A stretch of 64,000 nucleotides of DNA, from assembly GCF_000003815.2 (NCBI RefSeq), contig NC_049988.1:9989788-10053787 (forward strand), in the 5' to 3' direction. Positions 58,901 to 64,000 of this stretch are shown piece by piece. The notes beneath the pieces are model-generated. The model was given only the letters and a program-made list of their open reading frames with translations, was not told where the DNA came from and made no database searches. Every line of letters starts with the position of its first letter. The first letter of the stretch is position 1. Made by a program: the position numbers and the translations under genes. The stretch comes from Branchiostoma floridae. Taxonomy: Eukaryota; Chordata; Leptocardii; Amphioxiformes; Branchiostomatidae.

Positions 58901-59580
58901 ACGGTATTTTAAAGACCCACAACGCCTAATTTTTACTGGTATAGACAAAATTCAAACCACGATAATGGGTTTTCTCTGTTTTTCCTTCTCATAACAAGAA
59001 GTAGGCTAGAAGCATTTAACTTCAACCCTGGCGACGCCCCAAATGTCACATGTATCATTGTTTATGTCTGAACATATCGACCACACGGAATCAAGTCAGG
59101 GGAGTATATATACTACCGTGGAATTGCCAAATATTTTGACAGTATAAATCCCATATTCGGATGAACTATCAGCAGAGAGCCGGCTCGTGTGTATTTGTCT
59201 TGTCGCAGGAATAATTTAGAGGCCAAATTACCGCCATGTGCGACGATCCAGACTGCTATACCTGACAGTAATTCTGTCACAACTGAGATATTACCAAGGG
59301 GACTAATGGGTTCTTTCGTAATGGTTATAACAGTGCACTTACACACTACCCAAATACACGGCAGTGCACATGTGCCGATATGTACATCGCGTGGTTTGTT
59401 TTACGTAACGGAAGTCATTACAAGTTAACCTTGGGCTGACCAAAGGTCCTTTTTTATAGTGGACCTGTCGGAGTTTCCGTCAGTTCCAAGTCCTTATGTC
59501 GTATATTTCCCATTATATTGTTGTATCAACACAAGCGAATAACCATGGTGGAATGCAAAACTTTAATGTGTAACGTTTGT
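55906..59580. other. Non-coding or intronic stretch
   Basis: Possibly intron of the gene starting at 55866. It contains a single end of the CCAAGCAGA family at 58837-58860 and a GGGGGCC end near 58530. Open frames (such as 58558-58803) have no recognised domain. Confidence 0.4.
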
Positions 59581-59826
59581 GGGGTCGGTTGGCGTAACTG
59601 TAGGGTGTTCGGCCCAGAACCCAGACGCCTTGGGCCGGTTCGAATCCTGTCATACCTCCGATCTTGTGCCCTTCCCCACTCCACTCAGACGTGAAAATGG
59701 GTGCCTGACTTCGGTTGGGGATGTAAAATTCGGTGGAAGGAGAGGGTTGGGCTCCGCGCCTCCTTATACCATGCCCAAGACACATTGGATAAATACCCAC
59801 TACCCCTACCCCTTAGAAAGGCTATA
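59581..59826 (+). mobile_element. tRNA-derived SINE-like element
   Basis: GGTTGGCGTAACTGTAGGG is A-box-like, and GGTTCGAATCC at 59637-59647 is a perfect B box. A non-tRNA body follows (CCACTCCACTCAGACGTG to about 59826). The open frames on both strands here are repeat-derived. Confidence 0.6.
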
Positions 59827-60929
59827 GGACCACACACCTTAACATTTGATACTCAAAAGGCTATACTAGTTAGATACTAGTTAAAGGCAATTATCGTACT
59901 GTAGGCTTGCCATTAGTCTTCGGGCAACTGTGTAACTTTAACTTAGTAATTGGCAAATATACAATTCTCAGAAGAACGCACCTGTTTCTAGTTTATGGCG
60001 TCTATTTTTGAGCTTTGACTTTGCATGTGTATTTTGTTATCCCAGGCATGCTCTTTACGTGTCTTTCAGAACAGCGCAATTCTGGGAGGGAGTTTAACCA
60101 AGATAGTCATTCTTTTAATCATCTGCAAACCCCAGACGCCATTCAGAGATAATTGTTTAGTCGTTCAATTTCTAAACTCACTGAGAAGAATTTCCGTTCA
60201 GAGACATCATATAGTTTATCTGTAATTGCTTTAGACCCAAGGACAATTCAGTAAAGTACCTAAAGCTTCATATACATTCCACATGCATCCACGATGCCCT
60301 ATCCCTGGAGTAGAAAGTGCAGGTTATTCCCTATCGCCTTGCAGAAAGACACGGTGGATTTCTGTGTTTACATGATCAACGCTTTGGTTGCGAGTGCAAA
60401 TACAGATAGTACCGCTCTCTAATGGCTAAGGCGACCACTGTTTAATAGCTCTCGAGCCAGGGGAATCTAAATGCATTGATAACAGGGTGGCATGCGCAGA
60501 ATGTTGTTGTAGCGTGCACAAGAAGTTGACCTCGGAAGGCCTCCGGAGGGTGATCGGTGCCCTTGTCCTATATATGTATCAATCACATGCGGAAAAAAGA
60601 CACAGATGGACAGAATAGCTAAAAAACAATAGGTGTATTCTCCAAATCGTTGTCTGTTTAAGGAGAGTGCATTTTTTACCTGATCTGATACAGGACAAAT
60701 GTTCAGGTATTTTGCAACATCACTCACATAGCGCCCCATCTACTTTACTTCGTCTTCCCAACGACTACCCACATACCAAATACATGTATCGTCTAAATTT
60801 GTCGTTCCCTTGTTCAGTTATCCTCTTTAGAAGATTTTGGCAAAAACGCCCCTGCAGTTCCAGAGCCACCTGTCAAACACACACCACGTATCCCATACGT
60901 CACAAGCCATTTGTCACCAAAAAATCAAG
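59827..60929. other. Non-coding stretch
   Basis: No supported exon or repeat. Confidence 0.4.
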
Positions 60930-61146
60930 ACCATTGCACATCCAAGTCAAAAGATTTAAAAAAAAGAATTTCTGCTGCAGTACCAAGGTCACTTACCAGG
61001 GACCCAAAAATTGACCTTGACCTTCGTCTTCCCAACACTATACCCACCGTGATACAAAATATAATCGGAATCCATCCAGAGGTTCTTGAGTTATGCTGAC
61101 TACGAAAATCCGGAAACACAAACAGACAGACTGATAGACACACCCA
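60930..61146 (-). repeat. Interspersed repeat family R1, minus-strand copy
   Basis: Read on the minus strand: CTGTTTGTGTTTCCGG, GTCAGCATAACTCAAGAACC, CTGGATGGATTCCGATTAT, GGGAAGACGAAGGTCAAGGT and CTTGGTACTGCAGCAGAAAT. It is the best-preserved copy when set beside 14858-15110. Confidence 0.65.
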
Positions 61147-62452
61147 AAACTATGTCTCAATTTTTTTATGGAGATAGATATCCAATTCTCTAAAGACTGA
61201 TAGATAGTACTGATGCATGAAAAGCCCGAAACCCACAGTACGTCTGTTAGGGTGCTAGTCTAATTTTTCAACAGATAGTTAATCATTGTAGTGTTAATGG
61301 ATGAGTGGCTTTGTCCACCAACTGGAGGCTATTGATGTGGTCTTCTGATATATCATGATTCATAGTGGGGATTACTGGATTTTCTCTTGTTGCTATGCCC
61401 TTGAGTTCAGAGCTTAGATTTTCGCGCATGGTCTTAAGATAGAGTCAATCCTGGTAGGTCGGTCTGTCGGAGGTCTTTGTAACAAATCGTCGGTCAATAC
61501 AAGAGCAGTGACCGTGAGGTTGAATATTTATGAGCCTTTGCTAACTGGTCTCGCAATTACCGCACGATTTGAGAAGCTTTTTACGCATAATTGGGGATTT
61601 TATACTTAGATTCTAAAAATAGTAACATTGACTTTGAGCCATATAATGATAATAGCCTAGCCACTGACAATGTCGAGCGTAACGTAATAATACATATTCT
61701 ACTTGTATAGTCATATTTCATACGTTCAACGGATGTTCTTTGTATTCGTCATCCCTACCACATATATTTATTTCAAGTTACATCGCCCAATGTTATGCAC
61801 TTAATGTAATTGAACATATATAAATATATAGATGTAGCCATTGTATTGTAAAGATAACAGCATATGTAAACGGAGGACATTGTAGTTGGTCCCATGGGAA
61901 TATTGCTACATTATTGTAGCATTTTAGACGCCATGGGCACTTAAGTGACATAATTGAACTTGTGCCATGCAAATTGGGGGTGGTGGGAAAATGGCGTTCA
62001 GTACAGGTGTCTGACATTAGAGAAACGACGTATTGTGTATCTTTGACAAATTTTCTTGTCAATATAAGATGTTTATTTTTTTAAACACATACACATGACA
62101 AACCTAACAAACGTATTTCAAGCGTATTTGCCATGCATGAAATTTTAATTATAAAAATGATATGCTTTTACCTGCTGAGTATATAGATCTAGAATTTTTT
62201 ATAATTCAAAGACTCCGCTACAATTATGTAGCCATCTGAGTATGTCCCATGGCGCTGTGTTTGACGTTTTGACATTAATAGTTATGAAAGCCCATTGTTT
62301 GTTAGATAGTCACCGTAAACCATAGATGTCCGACCTTTCAAACCTCTTATAACTGTTATTAGATTAGTGAAATCAAACTGGATGGACTTAAGAATTGTTT
62401 AAAGCTATCAAGAGTCTATTTGATATCGCATAACCCTAATTCTAACTTTTCC
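61147..62452. other. Non-coding stretch
   Basis: AT-rich, with no supported exon or repeat. Confidence 0.4.
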
Positions 62453-62998
62453 NNNNNNNNNNNNNNNNNNNNNNNNNNNNNNNNNNNNNNNNNNNNNNNN
62501 NNNNNNNNNNNNNNNNNNNNNNNNNNNNNNNNNNNNNNNNNNNNNNNNNNNNNNNNNNNNNNNNNNNNNNNNNNNNNNNNNNNNNNNNNNNNNNNNNNNN
62601 NNNNNNNNNNNNNNNNNNNNNNNNNNNNNNNNNNNNNNNNNNNNNNNNNNNNNNNNNNNNNNNNNNNNNNNNNNNNNNNNNNNNNNNNNNNNNNNNNNNN
62701 NNNNNNNNNNNNNNNNNNNNNNNNNNNNNNNNNNNNNNNNNNNNNNNNNNNNNNNNNNNNNNNNNNNNNNNNNNNNNNNNNNNNNNNNNNNNNNNNNNNN
62801 NNNNNNNNNNNNNNNNNNNNNNNNNNNNNNNNNNNNNNNNNNNNNNNNNNNNNNNNNNNNNNNNNNNNNNNNNNNNNNNNNNNNNNNNNNNNNNNNNNNN
62901 NNNNNNNNNNNNNNNNNNNNNNNNNNNNNNNNNNNNNNNNNNNNNNNNNNNNNNNNNNNNNNNNNNNNNNNNNNNNNNNNNNNNNNNNNNNNNNNNNN
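62453..62998. other. Assembly gap, 546 N
   Basis: Run of N. Open frames called across it are artefacts. Confidence 0.99.
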
Positions 62999-63448
62999 AA
63001 GACAACTTGAGACACAAAGCGTAAAAATCGCCTGTGATCTATGAAATTCTTTGAGCGCTCTGGTCAAATCGCTCTGTCACAGAAATAGGTCTCAGTCCTA
63101 ACGGAATGGAGATGTGAGTACAACTGGGTAACTTATAGCCAAACTGCGAAGCTAGGCATGTTCCCTATAGATTGAATGCTGTAGTCAGACTTTGATTGAT
63201 GCTAATGTCAGTTTGGGTTAGCTTGTACACTTGTCTTGTTGAACCCTGTGGGTATTGCGGGCAGTTCATTCTAGACGACAACCCGCTATTACCGCGATCA
63301 ATATTTGATACATTATCGTCAAGATTTGTCTCAATGTATTAGTGTCACTGCAATGGTGAGTGATGGAGGGGGGTGGAGGTTTCAGAAAGGTGAAAAGGTT
63401 TCATTCTTCTAAATAGAGCCACGCTTACTGCATTTTGGGAGGATTTGC

Positions 63449-63493
63449 TAAGGCCTACATCACTTTTCCAAACCAGGGCCAGGCCGGTGTGAC
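63449..63493 (+). mobile_element. CCCGGCCGGGC-family TIR element, left end only
   Basis: TA-AGGCCTACATCACTTTTCC, then AAACCAGGGCCAGGCCGG match the left ends of 31252, 40207 and 43907. The rest of the element is replaced by the C-rich palindromic units that begin at 63494. Confidence 0.65.
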
Positions 63494-63654
63494 AGCGATC
63501 TCGCCCCCCCGTGATCTCGCCCCCCCGGGGGCGAAATCACTAGCGATCTCGCCCCCCCGGGGCGAAATCACTAGCGATCTCGCCCTCCCCGGCTAGTGAT
63601 CTCGCCCCCCTACCTCGCCCCCCTTTAGCGATTTCGCCCCCCCCCAAAAAAAAC
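63494..63654. repeat. Cluster of C-rich palindromic units (GCGATCTCGCCCCCCC)
   Basis: The word GCGATCTCGCC with a C tract occurs about seven times in direct form with variants (GTGATCTCGC, GCGATTTCGC) and as the mirror GGGGCGAAATCACTAGC, giving alternating head-to-head units. The spacing is irregular, so it is neither a CRISPR nor a simple satellite. Confidence 0.85.
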
Positions 63655-64000
63655 GGGTTTACATGACATTTTAGAAGTTGATTGGTATAAATCACAAAAT
63701 GCAGTTTCAGAATGATATAAGTACACGAGTTTGATACATAACTCCATTCATAGTATCAATATTAACGTAATTACATGGTAATAAGATAGTTTCAGACAAG
63801 GAGGGTTGGTTCCCTTGTATTCCCATTATTGCATATACCTGAGTCTTGACATAAAATGTATTTCATTGTATTCACCTGTCCTCAAGCAACCTATATATCT
63901 CCAATATGAAGTCTCTACCATGAAGTGACCACAAAAGAACTATGTAATGTCTTTATTAATTATGCAAATATTAGGTATTAATTAGAATAACGCACATTTT
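63655..64000. other. AT-rich non-coding right edge
   Basis: No supported feature. Confidence 0.4.

Noticed and set aside
59513-59800. Minus-strand 95-codon frame as a gene
   Set aside because: It lies wholly within the tRNA-derived SINE-like element with the B box at 59637.
62408-63067. Long open frames around 62.4-63.0 kb
   Set aside because: They are open only because they cross the N gap.

Overview
This looks like a cephalochordate (amphioxus, Branchiostoma-type) genomic window. It has eukaryotic GT-AG genes with small exons and long introns, and most of the remainder is non-coding sequence full of short terminal-inverted-repeat (TIR) elements, tRNA-derived SINE-like pieces and LINE tails. 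It also carries a divergent receptor-activity-modifying protein (RAMP) gene, a family restricted to chordates. The species call is inference; the sequence does not name it. There are four N gaps (8808-8929, 11494-11593, 33314-33413, 62453-62998).

Left end (1-9.8 kb): two Thr-rich, mucin-like genes lie in tandem on the + strand. The first is cut by the window edge, so only its 3' end is present. The second is nearly complete: a signal-peptide exon (2769-2862), a 1.4 kb intron, then one large exon (4303-8333) coding for about 1340 residues of TT-x-x-TT repeats. Both Thr-rich exons end at a CAG|GTA site in the same phase and are followed by a similar 12-nt candidate microexon, so they look like tandem duplicates. 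An unplaced coding-like terminal exon (9546-9653) with a poly(A) signal ends this block.

Middle (9.8-28 kb): no firmly supported gene. One candidate first exon (19305-19380) and a speculative two-exon reading (20636-21574) are recorded at low confidence. The stretch holds many TIR elements, including an 884-bp fold-back (16908-17791) and a TIR element carrying a poly(A)-tailed retro-insertion (26370-26834).

RAMP locus (28.0-32.8 kb): three coding exons join in frame into a 140-residue type I membrane protein. It has a signal peptide, six ectodomain cysteines, a CDW-T-TI motif, one C-terminal membrane span and a five-residue tail. In known animals RAMPs pair with class B calcitonin/CGRP-type receptors and set their trafficking and ligand choice.

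Right half (33-64 kb): no complete gene. It holds a deleted mariner with part of a transposase (46495-47072), a 4 x 152-bp tandem array (45401-46008), several families of TA-flanked TIR elements, tRNA-like SINE heads, copies of one interspersed repeat in both orientations, and a GC-rich promoter-like stretch leading to a signal-peptide first exon (55866-55905) of a gene that probably continues to the right. A cluster of C-rich palindromic units sits at 63494-63654.

No rRNA, CRISPR or prokaryotic feature was seen. Functional links between the genes are not evident from the window.
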